From NCBI GenBank assembly GCA_911728455.2, contig OU452219.1:23371219-23435218 (forward strand): a DNA stretch of 64,000 nt. Direction: 5' to 3'. The notes below the pieces were generated by a model, which was given only the letters and a program-made list of their open reading frames with translations, was not told the origin of the DNA and did no database searches. Made by a program: the position numbers and the translations under genes. Source of the DNA: Marthasterias glacialis (lineage: Eukaryota; Echinodermata; Asteroidea; Forcipulatida; Asteriidae). Positions 41,801 through 53,803 of the stretch are shown in pieces (the first letter of the stretch is position 1; every line of letters begins with the position of its first letter).

Positions 41801-41978
41801 TTCCCTCGAATTAATGGTTGTTCCCTCGAAATCATTTTTGTTCCAGGGAACGACATAATATTTCGAAGAAACGAAATAAGTTCGAGGGACCAATATAATA
41901 TTTCGAGGAAACGAAATGATTTTGAGGGACCGATATAATATTTCGAGGGAACGAAATGATTTCGAGAGAACTAAATAG
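41801..41978. repeat. Array of short 20-21 bp units in both orientations
   Basis: About nine units of 20-21 bp share the core TTCGAGGGAACGAAAT or its reverse complement. The first units read TTCCCTCGAA and the later ones TTCGAGGGAA or TTCGAGGAAA, so the array can fold back on itself. The minus strand stays open across it only because 21 bp is a multiple of three. Confidence 0.85.
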
Positions 41979-44900
41979 TAATAAATGATAAAGGAGTAAA
42001 TTTGAAAACAAAAAATCACCTAATGTGCTTTCCCGGTTTGCTTTTTGGACACCGGGTATACCTGGCCTTTAAAATAAGTTCTATTCTGAACAAATTCATC
42101 ACTTGAAAACATTGACCATTCCGTCTTTCTTCTGCGTGAGATTAAATCCTGAAAGGATTACCTGAACCCAAATGAACTGCCAATTACATACAGTTTTCAC
42201 GGGCTATCTTTTTTAAGAAAAGAGGAAATCATTTGGAAGCTAACGACCGACGCAGTGCTACAGATTTTCTTAATTTGCATTTGTATATTTCCTGGTCCCT
42301 TAAGTACAGATGTTCTTCCACGCCGATGAAACTGTATGGGTTTTTTTCAATCTCTCTTTCTATTAAAAAGTTCAACCTCTAATAACCCTTTGCAGGGTAT
42401 TGACTCTCTTTTCATCACCAAGCCGATCGATTGGCTGTGAATGTTATACAGTGGAGATAAGGATACCTGAAAGAAATCTGTCTCATAATGAAATGATATA
42501 TCTGATGCTGTTTTAAAAGCCTATAATTGATTGGAAAATATAGTCATTGCATCCTAAAATCTGAATGAAATGCAATTTGTTTTGGGAGATTTGGTTTTTT
42601 TTTAGACAATCAAACCCGAATACCTATTGGCTCGTAATCCATTTCGGAGAAGAAGAAAAACTCATTCTCTTACCGTTGTTTTTTAAAGTTCACGTATCAC
42701 AATTCTCTAACGATGGTCACTCAATGTGAGCTTATGGCATGGAGTTAGCTGAGAATTAGCAGAAAGTTGACAGTTGATATTGCGTATGAACTTTGACAGA
42801 TTATCTGTCAGACAGTATAGGCCTATAATAAATGAAAATCAGTTGAGAGACTTTCGTGATTCAATTTGTGTATCCGCCCCATAGGGCTTATCCGGATTCC
42901 TTATTGTTTTAATTCAGTTTTCTGTGTGTTCATGTTGCAATTTAAAAGTGAACTCGTGGCATTCGTGTTGAAGTCGGCATTCCGTCTTGAAAGGTCTACA
43001 TTCTTGTTGTGGTTAATGACTTGTGGTGTGGCCTTTAATTATTCCGCATGCCGATTCATGGCTGTACGCAGTACAAGTCTGCTGCTTTTCTTGATACTTA
43101 TTTGTGCACGAATGATCACTTAAAGAATTGTTGGACTTGGCTCGACTATGGTGATAAAAGCGTGGATGAATATACAAACATCCCAGGTTTACACTTCCTT
43201 TAAGAATCTGGCTATCCACCCGAGCGCGACCTCAAGCGCAAATGAAGACCTTATGACCCCACTCCCGCTCATCACATCCAGCTCACGGTGTGAGGCCTGA
43301 TAAGATCATAGGAGATGAAAAGATAAGGCAGTCCCCTATCAACAAAGACAAGAAGGGGTTGTCTTCTGGACATATACAGGATTATTTGCCTCTGCGGTCG
43401 CATTTGGATCACATTTATTTCATTATTTTTTTTTATATGTTTATATAAAATAGGCCTATACCGCGCTATAGATTTGTGAGTAGACAATTTTGGATTGAAA
43501 ACCAACCTGTCATATTCCCCAATATTATACACATTGTTTTGGTTTGTTTTTGTTCTTTACGGCAACATGGGCGTGGTGCAGGCCTAATCATCTTGCTCTT
43601 CCCATTGAGATTAATGTTGCCCATACGGAGGCTGGAATCCTAAATAGTCTGACTCTGTTTGTGTGCTGAGAAAAAAGCATTTATTATCGCTATTGCAAAC
43701 AGGGAACTTGACGCACAGGGAACTTGGTAAAGACGGTTGCAGCATGATGAAGGTATAGTTCATTCGAAGAAAATGATTCCCTATCGATGAGCTATAATAG
43801 TCCGGGGAAATCACGCGTAGGGGCATGCTACTTTATACAACTCATTCAACGTCGTGTGTTTTGCAACAGAAGAAAGATGACACTTAATTGTGTTTCGCTT
43901 GTTCCCTATTCATTATGATATTGAAAAGATAGAGACAAATGCACATGTCGTGATTTCCAGTGAAATTGCCTTGAAACGAGAAACCGTGAAACGAGAATGT
44001 GGAGTCTGCTCAACTGTCATGTTTTCCTCAATATTCTTGTCTGTATGATCGAAACTGTCAACAGTTTCAAGGAAATTTTAACAACACCGCTACACTTGTT
44101 GAAGTATTACCCTTTGTTGACTGTAAGGTGTTATTTTACATTGACTTACAAAGAGTATGACTATATTAACACAATTACGGAAACAACTTCTTCCTTTTAA
44201 TTCTGAAACGCGAATAACCGCATTTAACCGTCAATCGCCAAGCAGCATTTCAGTCTTACCATTGCATGAATACACCAACTGCATGGTTTGGTGTGTATCA
44301 CAATTGAAAAAAGTACATTATTATGGTTATAAATAGCCTCTGCGTCAAATATTTTTGTTGAAGTACAGAAGGCGCGTGGGATGTACTAATAAAGCCTTTG
44401 GTTGTAAATTGAAAAGGTAAACTTCAATAATTGGCAAGAAGTAATATCCTTTTGGGCACTGAAATTTATTAAGGGTTGTATTTTCATTTGGTTGTTTGCC
44501 TATAGTCTCCCAGGACACGCAGCGTTGTTTTATTTATTGTGTTTCACGAGCAATTATACAAGCAGAATGAATCTATAATTCAAGCAATTGGGTAGCTACG
44601 GGGCGAGGCGAAGGGGGCGTAGCTTGCCCTGGGCGCTTTGTGTTTTGGTTTGGGATTTTTCTTTTCTTTTTTCTTTTTCTCCATGCGACCCGTGAGTACT
44701 CTGCCTTATGAAGCGGTTTCAAGTATGGGGGAGTGTAACATGCCGTGGGCAACCCAGGCATTACTTTAATGTGAAAATATATTAAATTTATATCATGATC
44801 ATATTTTGTTTATTTCCAAATGAATTCTCTCGCGTCGCCCAATGGCGTAAAGCTTGCCACTGCACCATATTTCTACCTGCAAATAAAATCGTAATTTGAG

Positions 44901-46701
44901 ATCCATCTGACTACCGGTATAATAATGCTGTGTGTTTTGACGTTACGTTTGGCTTGACACGCTAATTTCAATTAACGAAACGTCTTTTCTTTTTTTTTCT
45001 TTTTTTTTTGGCGCACAGTACCATATTACCAGACTCTTGCTATGGGGATTCAGAAATGCCATTTTGCCCCGAGTGTGCCTAAATTAAAGATATAGTGGCT
45101 CCTAAATGACGTCATTGTAGATTAGAAACGCCGGATAAATGATGCCTGTGATGTGGCGCAATTTAGGAATTCTTGTTGCCAGGCTATTTATCCCTTCGGG
45201 TGTAGCACCTAGCCCGGGCTATATAGTTGGGACTTAAAAGCATGGATCTGTGAGACTTAGTTAATTGGCGAGCGAAGATAGCCTGGATACCATAAAGTGC
45301 GGGCAAACCAGGGTCATTTAGAAAATGAGGCTACATTTCGATGCTGGTTCCCAGAATGATGTACTTTCATTATGGGAGACTAGGGTCTACAGAGTTCTGT
45401 CCTTGCCAGACAGAGCCGTATTTTGCTAGGTGGTTTCTGTCACGTAAGTCACCGTGTAAAAATGTTTTCTTTCTCAAAAAGTCTCATTGTTCAGCTGTAT
45501 CAGGTCCAAAGCAAAGAAATGTATCTGTTGTTTGAAACACACGTAGGAGGCCATTGATAAAGTTCCTTATTATTTTTAGAGTGACAATTTCCGCATTCCA
45601 TATCTCAGTTTCAAAGCATGGCTCATATCCTTTTGAAGAGATGCAACGATGCGGCGACTCGTTGTCACGACAGGCCTTTTGTGCATGGAAACCTGTGGTG
45701 TTAGCTGTGAGAAATCATATTCCGTATCAGTGTACAATTTTTTTTGTGGGGGGTTTTCAAAAGGAAATAACCTTCACTCTGTCCCGAGTAGTAATGACGT
45801 TGTGGCGAACACGGTAACTGTGTCACTTACTGGTATAATAATATTTCGCCAAGTGTTATTCCCGCAACATAATACGCAAAGCTAACAATACAAAACTAAC
45901 AGACAACAATACACAAAAATACGAAGAATAAGTAATGATTAAGTACTAGGGCCCGACATTTAAAATGTGTCTGTAAAATTACATAAAATAAAGAAGTAGC
46001 AAATGATTGTTTAACACATTGAGACAAAATTAATACACCTTGACTTTAGTACAATAATCTAATAACCCGATTGTAAACCCAACATTCCCACTACGGTTCG
46101 CTTAGTTCCCGGAGTTTAACAATGAGACTATCAAGTTCACTACACAATAACGTAAGCTTTTGACATTGTTCCCCTTGTATGTCAACCACAGCATTGATAC
46201 TAGTGGGGCATTGTAACCATGGCAGACTGTTGAAAAGACTGCAGTTGACGCCTTATAAAAGACACGAGAGCCAGCCCGAATAATAGTTTGCAGTAACAGA
46301 TCCAACGTCATCAACCACGCTACCACGAGTTTCTTTTCTGTCCTGACGGCCGCGGAAATTGGTTGCCGCACGTTCTGTTTTGATTGCTAAGGCAAAGCCA
46401 CTGTGGCGTAGTATTCATGTGTCAACAAGTCGTGGGAAAAATACATCTTATATTCCCGGAGAATATAACCCTTGACCCATGAGAAGTGTCTACCTGAGTG
46501 AATGCTGATGAACTCATCTGCACTTTTCCATTGAAACGAATTCGTCCGGAGTCACTTCTCGCCTGGACATTAGCTACTTGGTGTACGTCATCAGCGCATC
46601 AGCGGAGTTTTCAAATATGCGATGTAAATAACCAGAATCTGAAAGTAAAGTTTTCCGGATTGTGACAGTTTGCGCTGAATTAGTGCGGTAGTCATGACGG
46701 A

Positions 46702-46739
46702 ATTAAATAATGCACCAATGGTAAGACACATTATTTAAT
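46702..46739. other. Perfect 11-bp inverted repeat (hairpin)
   Basis: ATTAAATAATG at 46702-46712 and its exact reverse complement at 46729-46739 enclose a 16-base loop. AT-rich; function unknown. Confidence 0.85.
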
Positions 46740-49700
46740 AGGGACGGGGATTCAGCGAGAAATGGGAATGTACAAGATGTACAATATGGATACCTGAATA
46801 GTTACTTGGTAACTCTACGGAGTGTTGCTATGGCACACCTTCGACTGAGCACTAATGTACAAACGAAGGTGAAATTGTTTAATGAAATGCTGTGCACTTT
46901 TGATTTTTTGATTTTTTAATTTTGTTTTCTTCTTCTTCTTTTTTGCAAAACTGTAATGCAGTCTTTAAATGCTACACACAGCTTCCTGCCCTATACAGTT
47001 TAATAATGAAGAGATGAAACCTGCATATTGGTCAGCTCTCGAGAATGTTTTATCAGCCCTAATCTAATCAATTACCTCTGCCTAACAAGGTAATAATGGC
47101 CCTTCTGTCTGTATTTCTTGCCCCAATAATATAATATTTTGGCACTACGGATTGATAACCTGGGTTGCCATGCTTTTTGCGTTGATGTTTTGTACAACTA
47201 CCGTTTAGATTGCCATTGGCATTATACGTTTCCTCTGTTCTATGCCATCTTCTATCTATTTTATGACGTGTTTAATTGTGTTTATCCTGCAATGCAAAGT
47301 TTCTATGCACTGACTTGTACATTGGTGACTTTACTCAATAAGGTAAGATGGCGGCATACACAAATATGATTACAGGCTGGCATTGCATACAGTTTAAAGC
47401 AACCTTTGCATGACTTTCAACTGGTGTACATAGGACTACACAATGTTAAGTCAGCAGCGTTAAATGACAAACCAATGCCGAATAATGTTGCAAAATGTAT
47501 ACTGTGCTAAATTCAGTTTAGTAATTTGCGTCGATGTAGGTCAGTTTGTAATTGTTAACTGATTAAATACAGGTACCATTATACTATGCATACAGAACCG
47601 CTTGGTCGAAAGGTCATGTATCAGTAAGTAGGTATATGTGTATTGGTAATTACGTAGCCCTGCAACGTACTTTGAAGTCTCATTTTTATGTACTATTAAT
47701 ATGACCGCAGACACTCCCCAAAACGCGTGTATTTCCTTGTAAGGCGTGGCATGCTGTATCTCGCAATTTGTTTTTTTTTTCTCTTGCCGTTGGAGACTAC
47801 ATATTTTCGAGCAGAAAATGATTTTTGTTTTTCGGTAATGTGATACCCATTTGGGTGCTCAAGGGGTATGTTTTATACCGCGCCAATTACCATCTGCAAC
47901 ACTCAGAGGCGTCTTTGGCGTAGGTAGAACGTGACTTTGCATCGGTATGGATGCGGTACCAGACGCCATGCACCTTCAGATGGCCACAAAAATGTTTATT
48001 TAATTTTAGAGCTAAGATATCCGAAACACGTTTTGCCACCAGCACGTAGGCGGGCGCGCATGGCAGCACACTCTTTTAATGATGACAACATTGGGATGGA
48101 TCAGGGAACCAATTCTCGCCAACTTGCGTATAAGTGGCAGAAATTAGGTCAGTTTAATAAAGTGCGCGGCTCTCAATTTCGATCGGACGCTCATGTCGTT
48201 TTTTGTGGTTTGTACTTCTGCTGGATGTGTAATTATTTACCTGTGGTGAACGATGTGTCCTTGAAGTTTTTACCTGCGAAATGATCGATTCTCACTTCAT
48301 TACCTAGTCCTAATTTCCAGCCTAACTTCCCCATTCTGTTCTCAGTCTCGTCGTTACTTCATCCCCTCTTCAGACGTCATGTTCTTATTATCATCCCCCT
48401 TAATGCCGCGTTTCTTTTTAAAGATGATCATTCTAACATGCCCAATTTCCTCTCCAATAAAAAAAACAAAATATTTACCATCATCTTACAGCTCAAAAAA
48501 AAATGTCGCTGATAATTTCATCTTAACACGGTCGAATTCTCCTTAGCATATGATTAGAAAGGACACTGCCTCTGGATGCAAGTTCATAACCTTTCCTTAG
48601 GCTTGGGTGACGTTTCGTCGGATAGCTAATGAAACTACCGGAGCGTAACATGATCGAAATTTCCCAGACAGCTTAGCTTCTTCAGAGTGTGCACAGGATT
48701 AGCACACCCTGTGCTGCAAGAAGGTTGATATTCGACATACACTGATTATTTTACTATACGACTATACTACCTTATGTAAAGTGCGTTAGAGTCTGGCCCG
48801 TGCATGTTTAGAACACCAACAAAATATCGGTCGATATTGTGTACGATCAGCAGATGTTATTGAAACTCGTGAGGAAAATGTATTTTTCGGTCGTTTTTCA
48901 GTAAATCGCAGTTAGCCCCTGGATTATTTATTCAGACTTTTTTTCACACCGATTGAATATTGCGCCTCGTTTGCAAAAAACAAGGCGTCCGGATTAGGGG
49001 ACTAGTTGGCTGTTGGCAGCGCAGTGGCAGTCAGTCGTTCATTCAGCCCGGCCGCTAATCGTATTTAGTCGGTTAAATCCACGCGAGACTGCACAGCCAT
49101 TGCCTGCAGCCTCAACTAAAGACCTGCTGCTTCACTTCGATTTTCGGTCGTTGTGTTTCTAATTTCTCGCAATGTGCCCGAGTTCTTCGATTTGACGCCG
49201 CCGTGTTTCTCATTTCTTGGCTCTGCTCTTGTGCTGATTGAGAAGCCAGCTCCAAGCTTCCTCACAACTAAACAATGTCCCCCCATTTTTAAAAGAAAAA
49301 TGTCCCCGTGACTTTTCACTATTTATCGGCGGATGTTGGAATGTAATCACGCTGGGGAGCTGTCTTTAAACCACGGCGAATATTGATGGGGCGGGTGTAA
49401 AGTCGCAAGGAAAAAAAATCGAAAACAAGAGGTCAGACTAAAAAAAGATGGCAGGTGAGGATCCCTGGATCGAAAGTTTGTAATTGAAAGGGGCAACGGG
49501 GACCCACTGCTCGGTACACCACCTGCCCGGAGATAGACAGAAACACGGCAACTTGATCTAGTATGCAAGAGTTACATTTTGCATCGGCGTTGACTTGTCT
49601 AAGGCTTTGTGCTTGATTATGCAAATTATTGAGTGTTTCACCAAAGGGAAGCAAATACGAGACGGCATTGTGGGTGACATGGTTTTTGACAATGATCACG

Positions 49701-50294
49701 TCAATCACTGTGTTCAGTTACAATGTAGCCCCAAAGGTAAATGTAAATAGAAGATATGGGAGAAGAAAAAAAACATTGATGAAAGGTGGAAATCTCCAGT
49801 GCGGCACGTTTTCTGTTTTTTTTTTTTGTTTTTTTTGTAAGTTTTATACAAAGCCTATAACTGCACTGCTCAAGGCAATGTTGCGACAGACCACAGTACA
49901 TGTACATTTGGGCTCCATTTCGTGATTGGCACATCACAACCTCAAGAATTAATTTCCTAAGTATGCATTAGTTAAGCATCAGCCGATGAAAAGATGTTGC
50001 CTTCGTGCTGGACGTGTTGATGTCGAGGTTTCATAACGAGAACAATCGCACGCGTGGATAAACTGCAGCTTTCACAAGGAGACCTACGTCTGATTTCTCT
50101 CCGAGCGATATTATAACGTGACTGGGATGATGCGACCATTCAAGATAGAACAGTGGCGTTATTCTGCACTCGTGCTGTGACTGATATTGTAGACACATCC
50201 AATGACAATGTACTGTTGTTTTAGTCTAATGAACAGATTGGAAACCATAGACTTGTATTGTGGTACCGTCATCTTTGCACGCCTCCATTCAAAC

Positions 50295-50434
50295 CAATGT
50301 AACTAAACCGAGGCGAGAAGGGCAAATAGTCTGGCTCCTGCTGACCTTTATCATAGTGCGGCCATCTTGCTTTTCTTCTGTTGGACCCATTGTAACCAAA
50401 CTGAGGCTGGAAGGTAAAGACGGTCTGGTCTCTC
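50295..50434. repeat. Two copies of a 45-bp unit about 92 bp apart
   Basis: CCAATGTAACTAAACCGAGG and CCCATTGTAACCAAACTGAGG start units that both continue GAAGGNAAA and GTCTGG. The second strand is open through this region by chance. Confidence 0.7.
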
Positions 50435-51090
50435 ATGATATGAGAATTAGAACTGCCATCGTCACTGTTGTATACAGGGTACCTGACAAAGATGGATAAA
50501 GGTCTATCAGTCGGTGTCACTGCAACTGGCATTCACAGTGACTGTTGCATATCTGTGTGACACGACTTGATACACGTTTATGGTTGTACATTGTACCACG
50601 ATAGTTAACCACAGTGTATCTTTGTCAAGTTTAACAGTTGAATCGGGGGTCAGTTTGTACTTCAATTCACGTCAATGCGACGTGATGACTTCACCACGGA
50701 GGTTTCTGAGATGTCTCCAAACATGGTGTTTTGACAAGACGTTTTTTTCACCTATCATTCACCATTGCAAAGACGTTGAATATAATCGTGATAGACAAAC
50801 CTAATTAGCTTTGATTGTGCTTATGCATTGTCGGTTTCTCGTATTCGGTGGTTTGGTGGTTTTTTACAAGCCTGTATTGTTTGCCGAAGGTTTTTCTGTT
50901 TTAGGTATAATAAGGGTACAAGATTTGGAACCATAGTTTTCCTTAAAGGTGTAACCTGGGGATGTTGCGATTCTAACACTCAATTAAATCCATTTTAGAA
51001 CTAATTGGTTACTGGTGCCACCATGCTGGGGTCATATAGGTCCTACAAACTTAAATATGCTAGTGTGGAAATCGTTTTTAAACCAGCACG

Positions 51091-51116
51091 TTTGTGTTTT
51101 CCATTTGCAGGTTCCA
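51091..51116 (+). other. 3' splice acceptor and 6-nt leader before the receptor ATG
   Basis: A pyrimidine-rich stretch ends in TTTGCAG at 51104-51110. The exon then begins GTTCCA followed by ATGATG. Vertebrate muscarinic genes have the same plan: untranslated 5' exons spliced to one coding exon close to the start codon. The upstream 5' exon(s) were not identified. Confidence 0.75.
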
Positions 51117-52526
51117 ATGATGAATGCCTCAAACGTTTCTACCATGACTACGGTAGCCTCCACTACCATCACGATCACAACGCCTGCCGGCATCGTACTG
51201 ACGGAGAATGGTACTCCCCACAGCACGGTCGCTCTCGTCTTCATCTGCATCAGTGCTCTCTTCAGCCAGATTCTCACCATTGGTGGCAACATCTTGGTTA
51301 TGTTATCCTTCAGGGTGGAGAGGCGGCTCCAGAAACCCAGTAACTACTTCCTACTTAGTCTGGCCGCGGCCGATTTAATCATTGGTATTTTCTCCATGCC
51401 CGTGTACACGCTGTACCTCATCATGGGAACGTGGCCGTTTGGTGCCTTCGTTTGCGACTTGTGGCTGTCTATCGACTATGCCTGTAGTGAGGTGTCGGTG
51501 CTTAACCTCATCATGATCAGTGTGGACAGACTGTGGTCTGTCAAGTCACCAGCACGCTATCGCAATAAGATGACACTACGAAGGGCAGTCTTCATGATTA
51601 TCCCAACGTGGATATGCCCAATACTCTTATATTTCACGTCAGTCCTCGGCTGGCCCATGTTTTCAAAAGGAGAAAGCACTCGACCTGATAACGAATGTTA
51701 TTTACCCTTCCTTTCGAACTCTCCGCTCTTTATGGCACTATCAACTGTTATTGTATACTGGGTGCCACTAACTGTACTGTTCCTCATGTATGCTTATATC
51801 TACCGTATTATCAGGAACCTTTCCAGAAAGAAAAAGAAGTTCAGTCACCATCGGTTGGGCAATGATGAATCGTTGAGGGCGCGAGCGCTGCGGCCGCGTG
51901 TCTCACATGATCACTTGTACCCAACGCGAACCTTGGAACCCACCATGATGGAAAGTGAGGCACTAGGGCTTGGTATTACCACGGACACAACAACGACTTC
52001 AACCACCGTATCGGCCCTCTCGGCAGAGGCTAACCGAGGGAACGATGTGCGGAGAAAAACTCCCCCTAAGAAGGAATTAGAGTACGATCGCGATGACCCA
52101 AGTGACGAAACGTCGTCGTCAGAGCGACGCCGAGACAGCGAGCAACAGCAGCCTCTGCGGTCTCAATATCAACAGAACAGTAACGGCAAGAAGCGGTCAA
52201 GCATTATCACCTTCCGGTCCAGTGGCCGCAAGTACGAGGTTAAACGGCGATCAGTGAAGGGCGAACGCCAAAGCCGAAGCGAGCGCAAAGCAACCAGAAC
52301 GCTAACCTTCATCTTGGGGGCGTTCTTCATTACTTGGAGCCCATACTCCACTGTGGTTATGATTATGGGTTACTGTCCGGAATGTGTGCCGATTCCATTG
52401 TATGAGTTCAGCTATTACCTGTGCTATATTAACAGCACCATTAACCCTTTATGCTATGCATTTGCAAATGAACTGTTTCGCGCCACATTCTATAAAATTC
52501 TTTCGTGTAAAGCGTTTAGGAGATAG
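51117..52526 (+). CDS. Muscarinic acetylcholine receptor-like class A GPCR, complete coding exon
   Basis: This is a rhodopsin-class receptor of 469 aa, probably plasma-membrane and G-protein coupled; its closest resemblance is to muscarinic acetylcholine receptors. Seen (numbered from the ATG at 51117): N-glycosylation sites at N3, N6 and N31; TM1 about 38-63 with N58; TM2 about 75-98 with D86; TM3 with C113, amine-binding D120, Y121 and a DRL motif at 137-139; TM4 with W165; C194 in extracellular loop 2; TM5 with P217; a third intracellular loop of about 160 aa with Thr-rich, Gln-rich and basic stretches; TM6 ITWSPY with W407 and Y410; CPEC in loop 3; TM7 CYINSTINP ending in NPLCY; and a short tail with C464. 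The TM7 motif, the loop-3 CxxC and the LSLAAADLIIG block of TM2 are muscarinic hallmarks. The reading frame runs open upstream to 51015, but a strong acceptor (AG at 51109-51110) makes that part intronic, so the ATG at 51117 is chosen. Family assignment is firm; ligand and subtype are not. Confidence 0.93.
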   Translation: MMNASNVSTMTTVASTTITITTPAGIVLTENGTPHSTVALVFICISALFSQILTIGGNILVMLSFRVERRLQKPSNYFLLSLAAADLIIGIFSMPVYTLYLIMGTWPFGAFVCDLWLSIDYACSEVSVLNLIMISVDRLWSVKSPARYRNKMTLRRAVFMIIPTWICPILLYFTSVLGWPMFSKGESTRPDNECYLPFLSNSPLFMALSTVIVYWVPLTVLFLMYAYIYRIIRNLSRKKKKFSHHRLGNDESLRARALRPRVSHDHLYPTRTLEPTMMESEALGLGITTDTTTTSTTVSALSAEANRGNDVRRKTPPKKELEYDRDDPSDETSSSERRRDSEQQQPLRSQYQQNSNGKKRSSIITFRSSGRKYEVKRRSVKGERQSRSERKATRTLTFILGAFFITWSPYSTVVMIMGYCPECVPIPLYEFSYYLCYINSTINPLCYAFANELFRATFYKILSCKAFRR

Positions 52527-53138
52527 AGAGACAACTACTTTTTATACGTAAGCCTATATTTATAAATGAAATGAAATGATTGAGCATGTTACATTAGCAC
52601 GACAGATTGTTAATGTTTTCGCAACAATTACCAAAATGTGGATATTGTAGCCTTGTCTGTTAAATTCATATATCTGATATTACAGCTCATTAACGCAAAC
52701 ACACCAAACTGAAACTGGGTTGGATTCGTTGAGCAAACCTGGAACAATCCAAAGACAACCCCCCAGACTTGAGCATTGCTGTGAAATTTCACTCAGCTTG
52801 AACTAACTACCCGTTTTGTTTTGCTTCCTTGATGGACTATTCTTCCTCCCGTACCGGCAATGCAAAGGTCCTGTGCAAACAACATTGTCATGTTTTCTTA
52901 AGTACAACTCGTGTAGTTCGTGTTTTAAAGATTGACATGACTCTCTGAAAGAAATTTTTCAGCAGTTTTATTTTTATAACTTCCAGTCCTGTGTCAATAA
53001 TTATAGTTGTATTGACATTGGAATAATCCTGCAGCCCTCGTACTTAACGTCAGTGCATTCATTACTCGTATTATTTACACAGTGTCTGAAAAGGCTGGAT
53101 TCAGGCAGAAAGTGATGCCCGGTGTGCTCCAGTCGGGT

Positions 53139-53160
53139 ATTTTATTTTATTTTATTTTAA
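53139..53160. repeat. (TTTTA)n microsatellite
   Basis: Four TTTTA units, in the probable 3' UTR of the receptor gene if the poly(A) site at 53.8 kb is used. Confidence 0.8.
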
Positions 53161-53797
53161 GGTTTTGTTGTCAAGAAGACACATTTAGATAAAACGTATC
53201 AATCGATTTGAGTGAATTTTCAGTAGGTCTTATGGTAGCAGTGTGTTTCTTGTTCGTCAATTCACAATGCCCTAAAGTTACGTGGGCGCCCTCTCTCGAA
53301 TCTCTTGGGACATCTCACAGTCAAGTCGGTTAAAAACCTGCAGCTCCGTAGCTACCGACTCTGACTGGTAGTTTGTCGTGCAAAAAAAACTTGCAACAAA
53401 AATGTTTAGCGCCCATTGTGTAAGAAGTGTCCGACTGGAAAAGATCCTGATTCTTAATACGCGTTGTCGAATATTTCAAAAGACTCATTACCACAGCACG
53501 TATAGGCCTAATGTATGAGTATGACAAAAATCTACTTTTTGCGTGTATAATTTCGATAGAGCTATAAATTCCACTATCGCAAACCGGAGCTGTACTATTA
53601 ACAAAAGCAACAACTCAAGTTTTCCTTCGTAATGGAACCCAATGTAGCTTTTGACATCTTCCAAAATATTCGTTGGATCATTTGTTAAAATAAGCCGTAA
53701 TTGTGATCAATTCAGGCAAGTTGGACTGATTGACGTAATCGTATAAAGACGAATACTCGACACACCGAATCGACTTTGATTTTCATTTGGTGCTATG

Positions 53798-53803
53798 AAT
53801 AAA
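53798..53803 (+). terminator. Candidate poly(A) signal for the receptor gene
   Basis: This is the first AATAAA I find after the receptor stop, about 1.27 kb downstream. A second lies at 54375-54380. Choice between them, or an unlisted variant signal, cannot be made from sequence alone. Confidence 0.3.

Larger units (their letters stand above)
29098..51090. other. Gene-free stretch before the receptor exon
   Basis: About 22 kb without a recognisable gene; part may be 5' intron of the receptor. It holds the 29.6-kb TTTG tract, the 41.8-kb inverted-unit array, the 46.7-kb hairpin, the 50.3-kb repeated units and scattered homopolymers. The longest frame (32992-33510, +) starts without splice support and has no recognisable domain. 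Confidence 0.5.

Noticed and set aside
41798..42019. Minus-strand frame with a 7-residue repeat
   Set aside because: It is the translation of the 21-bp unit array; unit lengths vary between 20 and 21 and no protein feature is evident.
51005..51343. Second plus-strand frame overlapping the receptor start (His-rich)
   Set aside because: It is an out-of-frame shadow of the receptor exon plus intron sequence.
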